Shown piece by piece: positions 14,542 through 21,893 of a stretch of 25,474 nucleotides of DNA (positions are counted from its first letter, which is position 1; each line of letters begins with the position of its first letter). Source of the stretch: Bacteroidota bacterium (GTDB lineage Bacteria; Bacteroidota; Bacteroidia; Chitinophagales; Chitinophagaceae); the NCBI GenBank assembly GCA_023433345.1, contig JAEZDA010000117.1:1-25474 (forward strand), given 5' to 3'. The notes below the pieces were generated by a model. The model had not been told where the DNA came from. It was given only the letters and a program-made list of their open reading frames with translations, and did no database searches. Position numbers and translations under genes: made by a program.

Positions 14542-16806
14542 TTACTCTACCTCAATCTCATCAACAAACAACCAGGCTCGCCGCCCCGCGCCCTCATTAC
14601 CCTCACCAATTATACCATGGTTCCTTGCAACAATCCTCACAAACCTCACACGTGCATTTAAAAAAACTTCATATACAATATCCTTAATGCCTCTCTTCTG
14701 CACTTTCGTTACATCCTCATAGATCTTACCATCTTCACTTACGAATACTAACACCTGCCGCGGACTATATATCCAGCTTTCCTTTTGCTCAAAGGCATGT
14801 AACCTTATCGAACGGATATCCTGCATCGACCCGAGATCGATTATCGCATCAAGATCATTTCCTATAAAGCCAAGAAACTGAGCGCTCCTTACCATTCCCT
14901 GAGAATTCTGGACTCCATCTACCAAAGTAAATCCTCCATCTCCCGAATACATTGCATTTGGTAAGCTCTGAAGCGTGATTTTTTTTCCGGTGGCTCTGTT
15001 GATGTCAAAATGCATGGCCACCTTACCTCCTATCTGATTTCCCGAACTGTCGCATAACCTGGCGTAAAGCGTTTTAGATTTAAGAACCGGGATTTCTCCG
15101 GAATAAATTTGATCGATCGCTGGTTCTGAAAATCCAAAATAAATACGTCCTTTTGTTCGGCTGAACAACTTCCAATTTATACCGCCACTTCCTCTTGAAA
15201 CAGTTTCATGCTGCAACCCTAAATGCGCCGAACTATAATTAAATCCCCATCGCTTATACCGTTTGATGATCTCTGGCAGACGCCTTTCAAAATCGGAAAA
15301 ATTTTTTCGTGCCGGATCACTCCATGCGGCTTCCGCTACGGCACTGAGTCTCGGCAAGGCCATGTATTCAAGTTTGGCAGCATTTGAAATGTACTCCGTC
15401 CAAAGGTTAGCCTGAATTCCTAACGTTAGTGAAGGGGAGGAGGTGTGAACCTGCGGCTCGTAAGAATACACATCTTCAAGCTGGTTATTTCCTCCCTGTG
15501 TCACCGAATCTTCGTGCATAGATTGCTGAAAGTTCAGATACATTGGTCTGTCTGGAGAGAAAATAACGGGATGGCCTAAACGAAAAGCACGATCTGAAAA
15601 CTTTTTCCCGCGCCAGTTCATTATAACAGTTCCCGGTACATCATTCCCGTCGAGAATCTCGTCCCACCCGATCATCGTTCTTCCAAAAGCTTTTACAATT
15701 TTATTTACCCGGCCAATAAAATAGCTCTGAAGTTCAGCCTCGTCTTTTAAGCCTTCGCTCCTTATACGAGCCTGACAAACAGGGCAGGCCTTCCATCTGT
15801 CTTTCGGCACTTCATCACCACCCATATGAATGAGTTGCGAGGGAAATATTCCTGTCACTTCCCTTAACACTTCTTCAATGAATTGATAAGTGCTGTCATT
15901 TCCAGCACACATAACTTCCTTATGCACACCCCAGGTTTGTGAAACCTCGTAGGGCCCTTTCCTGCATCCGAGGAATGGATAGGATGCAAGAGCCGCGGTA
16001 GTGTGGCCTGGAACGTCTATCTCAGGAATTATAGTGATATAGCGGCTTGCGGCAAAAGACACTATATCTTTCATTTGCTCAACAGAATAATAACCGCAAT
16101 GCGGAAGGCTGTCATATTTACCCGATCCGAAACGACCAAGAAGAGTTTGACTTCTGCAGCTACCCGTTGCCGTTAGCAAGGGAAATTTTTTCACCTCCGC
16201 CCTCCATCCCTGGTCATCCGTAAGATGCCAATGAAACACATTAAACTTATGCAAGGCGAGAAGATCGATGAATTTCTTAATGTAAGCTGTGTCAAAAAAA
16301 TGGCGGGCTACATCCAAATGAATTCCCCTGTAGCCAAACCGGGGCGAATCTTCAATTTTTACTTCAGGCAGCTGAAGAAAGGTTTTGGGGTCAGCTGTTC
16401 TTTCATTTAATGGCAACAGTTGTATGAGTGTTTGAACCCCATAAAATACCCCGGTGTCAGTGGCTGCGCGTATGCCGATGTTTTTATTTGTTACATCGAG
16501 CTTATATGCATTTCCGTTAGTTGCCCTGTTCAGCAGGAGCAATATCTCTGAGCCGCTGCGATTCTCATTATTTGTATCAACACTCACGTCAATACCATAG
16601 TATTGGGAAATATAATTTTTTAGAAATGATGCAGAGTTGCTTAATGCCGTATCGGAAATAAAAATTCGGGTGCTTTTCGAAAGAGTGAACTCTCCCGTCC
16701 CTAAAGTTACCTTATCCGGCCGTGGAACTATACTTAGTCTATCCTGGGCCAATAACCGGTATTGATGAAAAATTAAAATGATTGAAAGGAAAAGTATTTT
16801 TGCCAC
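14542..16806 (-). CDS. Secreted beta-N-acetylhexosaminidase, glycoside hydrolase family 20
   Basis: The protein has 754 residues. It has a signal peptide (1-20, ending LLAQ), a GH20 N-terminal alpha/beta domain (about 24-152), the GH20 catalytic barrel (153 to about 510), and a C-terminal discoidin/F5-8-type sugar-binding region (about 635-754: FIGNDLDAIIDLGS, SPRQVLVFVSEDG, VRFVRIVARN). The catalytic pair is Asp331-Glu332 in HMGGDEVPKDRW. Other family motifs are YRGIHLDVARHFF, FHWHLTDDQGWR, PEIDVPGHTTAAL and GWDEI. It should remove terminal GlcNAc/GalNAc from chitin fragments or glycans in the periplasm or outside. The start is GTG at 16806, supported by the signal peptide that follows it at once; no in-frame ATG is near. 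It stands alone, without a chitinase or a SusC/D pair nearby. Confidence 0.94.
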   Translation of the reverse strand: MAKILFLSIILIFHQYRLLAQDRLSIVPRPDKVTLGTGEFTLSKSTRIFISDTALSNSASFLKNYISQYYGIDVSVDTNNENRSGSEILLLLNRATNGNAYKLDVTNKNIGIRAATDTGVFYGVQTLIQLLPLNERTADPKTFLQLPEVKIEDSPRFGYRGIHLDVARHFFDTAYIKKFIDLLALHKFNVFHWHLTDDQGWRAEVKKFPLLTATGSCRSQTLLGRFGSGKYDSLPHCGYYSVEQMKDIVSFAASRYITIIPEIDVPGHTTAALASYPFLGCRKGPYEVSQTWGVHKEVMCAGNDSTYQFIEEVLREVTGIFPSQLIHMGGDEVPKDRWKACPVCQARIRSEGLKDEAELQSYFIGRVNKIVKAFGRTMIGWDEILDGNDVPGTVIMNWRGKKFSDRAFRLGHPVIFSPDRPMYLNFQQSMHEDSVTQGGNNQLEDVYSYEPQVHTSSPSLTLGIQANLWTEYISNAAKLEYMALPRLSAVAEAAWSDPARKNFSDFERRLPEIIKRYKRWGFNYSSAHLGLQHETVSRGSGGINWKLFSRTKGRIYFGFSEPAIDQIYSGEIPVLKSKTLYARLCDSSGNQIGGKVAMHFDINRATGKKITLQSLPNAMYSGDGGFTLVDGVQNSQGMVRSAQFLGFIGNDLDAIIDLGSMQDIRSIRLHAFEQKESWIYSPRQVLVFVSEDGKIYEDVTKVQKRGIKDIVYEVFLNARVRFVRIVARNHGIIGEGNEGAGRRAWLFVDEIEVE

Positions 16807-16848
16807 AAGTTCTCTTTTGCTTCATGTAAATTAATTAAAGCGTTGGAA

Positions 16849-17307
16849 ATGGATTTAAATGTTGAAACAGTAAAAAATTTCTACCAGGCCTTTTCCGAAA
16901 AGAACCCGGGCGGCATGATCAAGCAGTACAGCTCGGGCATTGTTTTTTCTGATCCCGTTTTTGGTGTGCTGGAAGGTAAAGAAGTGGGAGAGATGTGGAC
17001 GATGCTTTGCGAAAGGTCCAGGGATTTTTCATTGAGCTTCGGAAATATTCAGGATAAAGGCGACGGATACTACACTTGCGACTGGACTGCATCATACACA
17101 TTTTCGCGGACGGGTAACCGTGTGGTAAACAAAGTAAGGGCTTACATGCAGGTAGAAAATGGATTAATCATCGGTCATAGTGATGCCTTCCGATTTTATC
17201 TATGGGCTCGTCAGGCCTTTGGAATAAAGGGATGGCTTTTTGGGTGGACAACTTTCTTCCAGCGAGGCGTTCGTAAAAAAGCGCGGGCAATGTTGGCCGA
17301 TCAGTGA
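16849..17307 (+). CDS. SnoaL/NTF2-like fold protein
   Basis: The protein has 152 residues. Its beginning (VETVKNFYQAFSEKNPGGMIKQYSSGIVFSDPVFG) and its repeating strands (CDWTASYTFSRTG, NKVRAYMQVENGLIIGHSDAFRFYLWARQAFG) are those of the nuclear-transport-factor-2/SnoaL superfamily, a cone-shaped fold that holds small hydrophobic ligands or acts as an isomerase/cyclase. The family is too broad to name a reaction. An in-frame TTG at 16843 is possible, but ATG 16849 is the more likely start. It is divergent from the hexosaminidase gene (42 bp apart) and convergent with pyk (25 bp between stops). No terminator hairpin is visible in that short gap. Confidence 0.8.
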   Translation: MDLNVETVKNFYQAFSEKNPGGMIKQYSSGIVFSDPVFGVLEGKEVGEMWTMLCERSRDFSLSFGNIQDKGDGYYTCDWTASYTFSRTGNRVVNKVRAYMQVENGLIIGHSDAFRFYLWARQAFGIKGWLFGWTTFFQRGVRKKARAMLADQ

Positions 17308-17332
17308 ATTTGATTTATGCGCTGGTGCAAAA

Positions 17333-18790
17333 TTATTGTTCTACCCGCGATATTCTGATCACGTTCGTTGGCAGGTGCTGCTCAACAGGGGTGCTGCCGG
17401 TATTTACAATCACATCTCCATTTTTCAAAAATCCACGCTCTTTTAAAATATTCACCTGGTCGAATAGAATATCGTCAAGACTTTCTTCTTCTCCATAATA
17501 AAACGCACGAACACCCCAACTTAAACTCAATTGAGAAATCAAAGTTCTCTCTTTACTAAAGATATAAAGTGGACACCGTGGCCGGAAACTGCTCAACATA
17601 AATCCGGTGTATCCGCTTTGCGTCATGCCAATCAATGCATCAGCCTTTGAATCCTTGGCAAGTTTACACGCGCTATAGCAGATCGCATCGCTGAGGAATG
17701 AAGGTGAATGAGGTTGGGGAGCGAGAATGTCTTCCCTGTTGTATTCATAAAACGTTCGCTCAGCCTCAAGAATTATTTTGCTCATTGTTTCAACCACCTG
17801 AACCGGGTATAAACCCATTGCCGTTTCTCCACTCAACATAACTGCATCTGCTCCTTCTAACACAGCGTTGGCAACATCACTCACCTCGCTGCGATTAGGC
17901 TTTGTGCGATCCATCATACTCTCCATCATCTGTGTCGCCACAATCACGGGTTTCGCACGATGCATGCATTTTTTGATGATGTCTTTTTGAATCACGGGAA
18001 CTTGTTCTATCGGAACCTCCACTCCCAGATCCCCGCGCGCAACCATCACTCCGTCACTTTCAACTATTATATCCCGCAAATTCTTCAACGCTTCAGGCAT
18101 CTCGATCTTTGCGATCACTTTTATTTTGCTCTCTTTACTTCGAAGTAATTTCCTGAGTTCAGTGATGTCAACTGCCTTACGCACGAAAGACAATGCCAGC
18201 CAGTCGATCCTTTCCTCCACACAAAAATCGATATCCGCCAGATCTTTCTCCGTTAATGAGGGCATTGATAGTTCACTGTCAGGCAGGTTCACTCCCTTTT
18301 TCGGAAGCAGTGTTCCACCCAGGATAACGGTCACGCGCACCTCCTCCTCATTTATTTTTTCATTCGCTACCACTTCCATTTTCCCGTCGTCAAGAAAGAT
18401 CCTGTCGCCGGGTTTTACATCGCATGTTAACATAGGGTAGGAAACATAGATCTTATCCTTGTTGCCCACCATTTTCTTTGTGGTGAAAATGAAACTGTCT
18501 CCCTCTTTAAGAATTATTTTTCCGTCTTCAAGTTCGCCCACACGAAGTTTCGGACCTTGCAGATCTGCCAGAATTGCAATATTGTAAGGTTCATTCTTTA
18601 TGATCTTCCGAATTCTTTCTATAACTGCTCTTTTGTCTTCATGCCCGCCGTGTGAAAAATTTAAGCGGAAAACATTTACACCTGCTTTTACCAGCGCAAG
18701 AAGGTTGTCGTATGAGTCTGATGCAGGCCCGACAGTTGCCACTATCTTCGTCCTTTTCTGAGAATGAGTGATCCCTGCAACCTTGTCCAT
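17333..18790 (-). CDS. pyk: Pyruvate kinase
   Basis: The protein has 485 residues from ATG 18790 (497 from a TTG at 18826, which would add 12 residues not typical of the family). It transfers phosphate from phosphoenolpyruvate to ADP, the last glycolytic step. Visible features are KRTKIVATVGPAS (12-24), the substrate-binding FRLNFSHG (41-48), ADLQGPKLRVG (75-85), the B-domain GGTLLPKKGVNLP, the catalytic lysine in IKVIAKIE (Lys228, with metal ligands Glu230 and Asp254 in ARGDLGVE), and ATQMMESM (285-292, Thr286). The C-terminal domain is complete and ends TGSTPVEQHLPTNVIRIS. It lies 74 bases downstream of pfkA on the same strand, which suggests that the two controlled steps of glycolysis are co-expressed. 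Confidence 0.96.
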   Translation of the reverse strand: MDKVAGITHSQKRTKIVATVGPASDSYDNLLALVKAGVNVFRLNFSHGGHEDKRAVIERIRKIIKNEPYNIAILADLQGPKLRVGELEDGKIILKEGDSFIFTTKKMVGNKDKIYVSYPMLTCDVKPGDRIFLDDGKMEVVANEKINEEEVRVTVILGGTLLPKKGVNLPDSELSMPSLTEKDLADIDFCVEERIDWLALSFVRKAVDITELRKLLRSKESKIKVIAKIEMPEALKNLRDIIVESDGVMVARGDLGVEVPIEQVPVIQKDIIKKCMHRAKPVIVATQMMESMMDRTKPNRSEVSDVANAVLEGADAVMLSGETAMGLYPVQVVETMSKIILEAERTFYEYNREDILAPQPHSPSFLSDAICYSACKLAKDSKADALIGMTQSGYTGFMLSSFRPRCPLYIFSKERTLISQLSLSWGVRAFYYGEEESLDDILFDQVNILKERGFLKNGDVIVNTGSTPVEQHLPTNVIRISRVEQ

Positions 18791-18864
18791 TTGGGTATGC
18801 AGATATTTGCTTAAGTTCTTTTTCAATTCGATGATTTTAGTAACGGTGATGCATAAACGAAAGA

Positions 18865-19848
18865 TCAGCTTGATAATATCTTAACAATATCGAGCCATTC
18901 ATTGTTGATCCTCTGCTTCTGCTTAACAGCCTTGTTCAGGGGAATGTAGTTCATTTTGTTGTTAAGGATCCCTACGAAAACGTTATACTTTCCTGTGAGC
19001 AGACATTCTACGGCATGATATCCCATGCGGCTTGCTATCAATCGATCGAGACATGTGGGTGAACCGCCGCGCTGAATATGCCCCAGTATACAAACGCGCA
19101 TTTGAGTTCCCGGCATTTTTTTAAGAATATATTTTTCCAACTCCAAAGCTCCGCCGAAGTCATCGCCTTCCGCCACTACGATAAGGTTCACTAACTTTTT
19201 TCTTCGTTCTTTTTCCTGGAGCGATTTTATCACCGCATCCATATTTGTCTTTTTTTCAGGAATAAGGATGTTTTCGGCGCCGGTTGCAATTCCGCTGTGA
19301 AGAGCAATGTACCCGGCATCACGGCCCATTACCTCTATAATGAAAAGGCGGTCGTGCGATTCCATCGTGTCACGTATCTTATCGATTGCCTCTACGGCCG
19401 TATTCACTGCCGTATCAAATCCTATAGTAAAGTCGGTTCCCGCAATATCCTTGTCAATAGTTCCGGGTAAACCGATGCAAGGGATATCATATTCATTGCT
19501 GAATACCTGTGCACCACGAAAACTCCCATCTCCGCCTAATATAACGAGGCCCTCTATGCCATGCTTCTTCAGGTTATTGTAAGCTTTCTTTCTTCCCGGC
19601 TTGGTCATAAACTCATCGCACCGCGCTGTTTTTAATATTGTACCGCCGCGTTGTATAATGTTTGCCACGCTGCGACTATCCATCTCATGAATATCGTTTT
19701 CAATCATTCCGCTATAACCACGCATGATACCAAAAACTTTCATCTTATGGTATATTGCAGTTCTCACCACCGCGCGTATTCCTGCATTCATACCTGGGCT
19801 GTCACCGCCACTGCATAAAACCCCGATCTTTGATATTTTTCTTTTCAT
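18865..19848 (-). CDS. pfkA: ATP-dependent 6-phosphofructokinase
   Basis: The protein has 327 residues, close to the usual 320. It phosphorylates fructose 6-phosphate. Motifs are GVLCSGGDSPGMNAGIRAVV (9-28), GGTILKTARC (68-77), LGGDGSF (104-110), where Gly in GGDGS points to ATP and not pyrophosphate as donor, the catalytic Asp132 in PGTIDKDI (E. coli has TIDND), and EVMGRDAGYIALHSGIATGA (172-191). The start is the ATG at 19848-19846. A heptamer tandem array begins 14 bases upstream of it. First of a likely pfkA-pyk pair. Confidence 0.96.
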   Translation of the reverse strand: MKRKISKIGVLCSGGDSPGMNAGIRAVVRTAIYHKMKVFGIMRGYSGMIENDIHEMDSRSVANIIQRGGTILKTARCDEFMTKPGRKKAYNNLKKHGIEGLVILGGDGSFRGAQVFSNEYDIPCIGLPGTIDKDIAGTDFTIGFDTAVNTAVEAIDKIRDTMESHDRLFIIEVMGRDAGYIALHSGIATGAENILIPEKKTNMDAVIKSLQEKERRKKLVNLIVVAEGDDFGGALELEKYILKKMPGTQMRVCILGHIQRGGSPTCLDRLIASRMGYHAVECLLTGKYNVFVGILNNKMNYIPLNKAVKQKQRINNEWLDIVKILSS

Positions 19849-19861
19849 TGTATCGTTGATA

Positions 19862-19896
19862 GTTAGTCTTCAGTCGTTAGTCTTTAGTCCTAAGTC
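19862..19896. repeat. Heptamer tandem array A, five degenerate units
   Basis: Five consecutive 7-bp units can be read: GTTAGTC, TTCAGTC, GTTAGTC, TTTAGTC, CTAAGTC. It lies immediately upstream of pfkA in the argS-pfkA gap. Confidence 0.8.
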
Positions 19897-19908
19897 GTGC
19901 TTCGTGAT

Positions 19909-19950
19909 AATTCTTAAATTTTAATTCTTAATTCTTAATTCTCAATTCCA
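19909..19950. repeat. Heptamer tandem array B, six degenerate units
   Basis: Six consecutive 7-bp units can be read: AATTCTT, AAATTTT, AATTCTT, AATTCTT, AATTCTC, AATTCCA. The array stops 8 bases short of the argS stop codon and follows array A after 12 bases. Confidence 0.8.
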
Positions 19951-19958
19951 AATCGAGT

Positions 19959-21734
19959 TTACATTCTTTCCGGAACCGCAATCCCCAATAGGCGCATACC
20001 ATTCTTCAACACCTGTGCCGTTATAACGGATAATTGTATACGCAATTGCTTTTTCTCCGGAGTTTCTGCATTTAAAACGCTCAGGTCTGAATAAAACGAA
20101 TTGAAAGTTTTGGCCAGATGAAAAACATAATTAGCTACGTGTGCAGGATTAAAATCGGCTCCTGCCTGTTTAATTACAGAAGGAAATTGTTCGAGCACCA
20201 CTGCCAGTTGTCTTTCCTGCGTTAATAATGAACTCCCGGAGACGGAGGGAGCTTCGATATTACCGGCCTTTCGAAGAATGCTCCTGATCCGCGCGTAGGT
20301 GTATTGTATAAAAGGCCCTGTAAATCCATGAAAGTCGATCGACTCTTCCGGGTTGAATATCATTTTTTTCTTTGGCTCTACACGAAGAAGATAGAATTTC
20401 ATTGCACCCATTCCGATCGTGCGGTAAAGATCATCCAGTTCCTGCTGTTCAAAACCTTCAACTTTTCCTAATTCAACAGTATGTTTTTCCGCAGTATTTA
20501 CCATTTCCTCCACCATATCATCGGCATCAACCACAGTACCTTCACGGCTCTTCATTTTACCCGTGGGCAGTTCTACCATGCCATAACTTAGGTGATATAT
20601 GTTGTCAGCATTTGGAAGCCCTAATTTTTGACAAATCAGTTTCAACACCTTCATGTGATAGTTCTGTTCATCTCCTATAACATAGATGTTTTCGTCTATG
20701 CCATACTGTTCGTATTTCTGCAAAGCGAGCCCGATATCCTGCGTAATATAAACCGATGTGCCGTCCTTTCGTAAAACCAGTTTTTCATCAAGCCCGTCGG
20801 CCGTAAGATCTATCCAAACACTTCCATCCTCTTTCTTATAAAAAACTCCTTTGCTAAGGCCTAATTCCACTATTTTTTTGCCAAGCAGATAGGTATCGCT
20901 TTCATAATAGGTCTTATCAAAATCGCTTCCGATGTTGCGATAGGTTACGTCAAAGCCTTCATAAACCCAACCATTCATCTTTCTCCAAAGGTCCATCACC
21001 TGCGGGTGTCCGTCTTCCCAATCTTTCAGCATCTGCTGGGTTTCCAGCATAATTGGAGCTTTTTTTTCGGCCTCATCTTTTGTCATTCCGCCGGAAATAA
21101 GTTCGTTCATCTCTTGCTTGTAAACGTCGTTGAACTTTACATAATAGTCGCCTACAAAATGATCGCCTTTCCTTTTTGTTGATTGAGGTGTTTCGCCGTT
21201 TCCGTAACGCTGCCACGCGAGCATGCTCTTACAAATGTGTATCCCGCGATCGTTAACAATACAGCTCTTCAATACTTCATGACCATTCATTTTTAAAATT
21301 TCGGCCACGCTCCATCCAAGAAAATTATTGCGAAGATGGCCAAGATGCAGTGGCTTATTGGTGTTTGGTGAAGAATATTCAACCATCACCTTCCTGCCCG
21401 TTGAAGGAAATTTGCCATAATCTTCGTGCTGGTTATTCTGAATGAAACCGAGCCAGAATTTTTCAGAGATCTCCACGTTCAGAAAGCCCTTTATTAGTTC
21501 AAAGCCGGCAAAAAGATCACTATTGTTATCTTTGAGTTTTGAAGACAACCCGCCAGCTATTTCATCCGGACTTTTTCCTGTTTTCTTTACCAATGAAAAA
21601 AGTACGATACTGTAGTCACCTTTAAATTCCTGCTTGATCTGGTTCACCTGGAAATCTTTCGCCGTGAAATTTCCTCCGAAAACTTCCGCAAGGGCCTTTA
21701 CTACTGCATCCTGTATATGTTCAACGATACTCAT
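19959..21734 (-). CDS. argS: Arginyl-tRNA synthetase
   Basis: The protein has 591 residues, a class Ia synthetase that charges tRNA-Arg. The N-terminal additional domain covers about 1-110 (EFKGDYSIVLFSLVKKTGKSP). The catalytic domain has VEYSSPNTNKPLHLGHLRNN (118-137) with the HIGH motif as HLGH (130-133), and TQDIGLALQKYEQYG (331-345). The KMSKS loop reads KMKSREG (393-399), which is common for ArgS. The C-terminal anticodon-binding DALR domain is present (FIQYTYARIRSILRKAG to the end, LGIAVPERM). It is divergent from the ABC-F gene and upstream of pfkA, but the 110-bp repeat-filled gap to pfkA makes a shared transcript doubtful. Confidence 0.97.
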   Translation of the reverse strand: MSIVEHIQDAVVKALAEVFGGNFTAKDFQVNQIKQEFKGDYSIVLFSLVKKTGKSPDEIAGGLSSKLKDNNSDLFAGFELIKGFLNVEISEKFWLGFIQNNQHEDYGKFPSTGRKVMVEYSSPNTNKPLHLGHLRNNFLGWSVAEILKMNGHEVLKSCIVNDRGIHICKSMLAWQRYGNGETPQSTKRKGDHFVGDYYVKFNDVYKQEMNELISGGMTKDEAEKKAPIMLETQQMLKDWEDGHPQVMDLWRKMNGWVYEGFDVTYRNIGSDFDKTYYESDTYLLGKKIVELGLSKGVFYKKEDGSVWIDLTADGLDEKLVLRKDGTSVYITQDIGLALQKYEQYGIDENIYVIGDEQNYHMKVLKLICQKLGLPNADNIYHLSYGMVELPTGKMKSREGTVVDADDMVEEMVNTAEKHTVELGKVEGFEQQELDDLYRTIGMGAMKFYLLRVEPKKKMIFNPEESIDFHGFTGPFIQYTYARIRSILRKAGNIEAPSVSGSSLLTQERQLAVVLEQFPSVIKQAGADFNPAHVANYVFHLAKTFNSFYSDLSVLNAETPEKKQLRIQLSVITAQVLKNGMRLLGIAVPERM

Positions 21735-21738
21735 CCGG

Positions 21739-21746
21739 CAAAAATA
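21739..21746 (-). promoter_or_regulatory. Bacteroidota -7 promoter element of argS
   Basis: On the minus strand TATTTTTG matches TAnnTTTG. It ends 4 bases before the argS ATG, so the transcript would begin at or next to the start codon (nearly leaderless). No clear -33 TTG is seen. Confidence 0.45.
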
Positions 21747-21757
21747 ACAGATACGGG

Positions 21758-21789
21758 TTTGATAATTTGATAATTTGGAAATTCGGTAA
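21758..21789. repeat. Octamer tandem array C, four degenerate units
   Basis: Four 8-bp units can be read: TTTGATAA, TTTGATAA, TTTGGAAA, TTCGGTAA, then a decayed TCGTCGCC. It lies just upstream of the argS promoter element. Confidence 0.8.
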
Positions 21790-21829
21790 TCGTCGCCCCG
21801 GGATCCGGTACCGGCACATCAATGCTGAA

Positions 21830-21861
21830 TCATCAAATTAGCATATCGGGGAATTGGCAAA
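21830..21861. repeat. Octamer tandem array D, four degenerate units
   Basis: Four 8-bp units can be read: TCATCAAA, TTAGCATA, TCGGGGAA, TTGGCAAA. They match the general pattern of array C (T-T/C-x-G-x-x-A-A) but are more decayed. It almost touches the ABC-F promoter element. Confidence 0.55.
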
Positions 21862-21868
21862 TCGTGGC

Positions 21869-21876
21869 TATCTTTG
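21869..21876 (+). promoter_or_regulatory. Bacteroidota -7 promoter element of the ABC-F gene
   Basis: TATCTTTG matches TAnnTTTG exactly, 17 bases before the ATG at 21894. The same 17-base spacing is seen for the aro operon. A -33 TTG is not found at the usual distance. Confidence 0.5.
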
Positions 21877-21893
21877 CGCCCATTTTATAGGCT

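Noticed and set aside
14542..14722. Plus-strand open frames over the 3' end of the hexosaminidase gene
   Set aside because: They are low-quality frames antisense to the clear C-terminal discoidin-like domain.
18791..18826. TTG start at 18826 for pyruvate kinase
   Set aside because: It adds 12 residues outside the conserved domain; ATG 18790 is the simpler start. This is not excluded.
19862..19950. CRISPR or small-RNA gene in the argS-pfkA gap
   Set aside because: Units are 7 bp without spacers, and no stable hairpin or terminator is seen.
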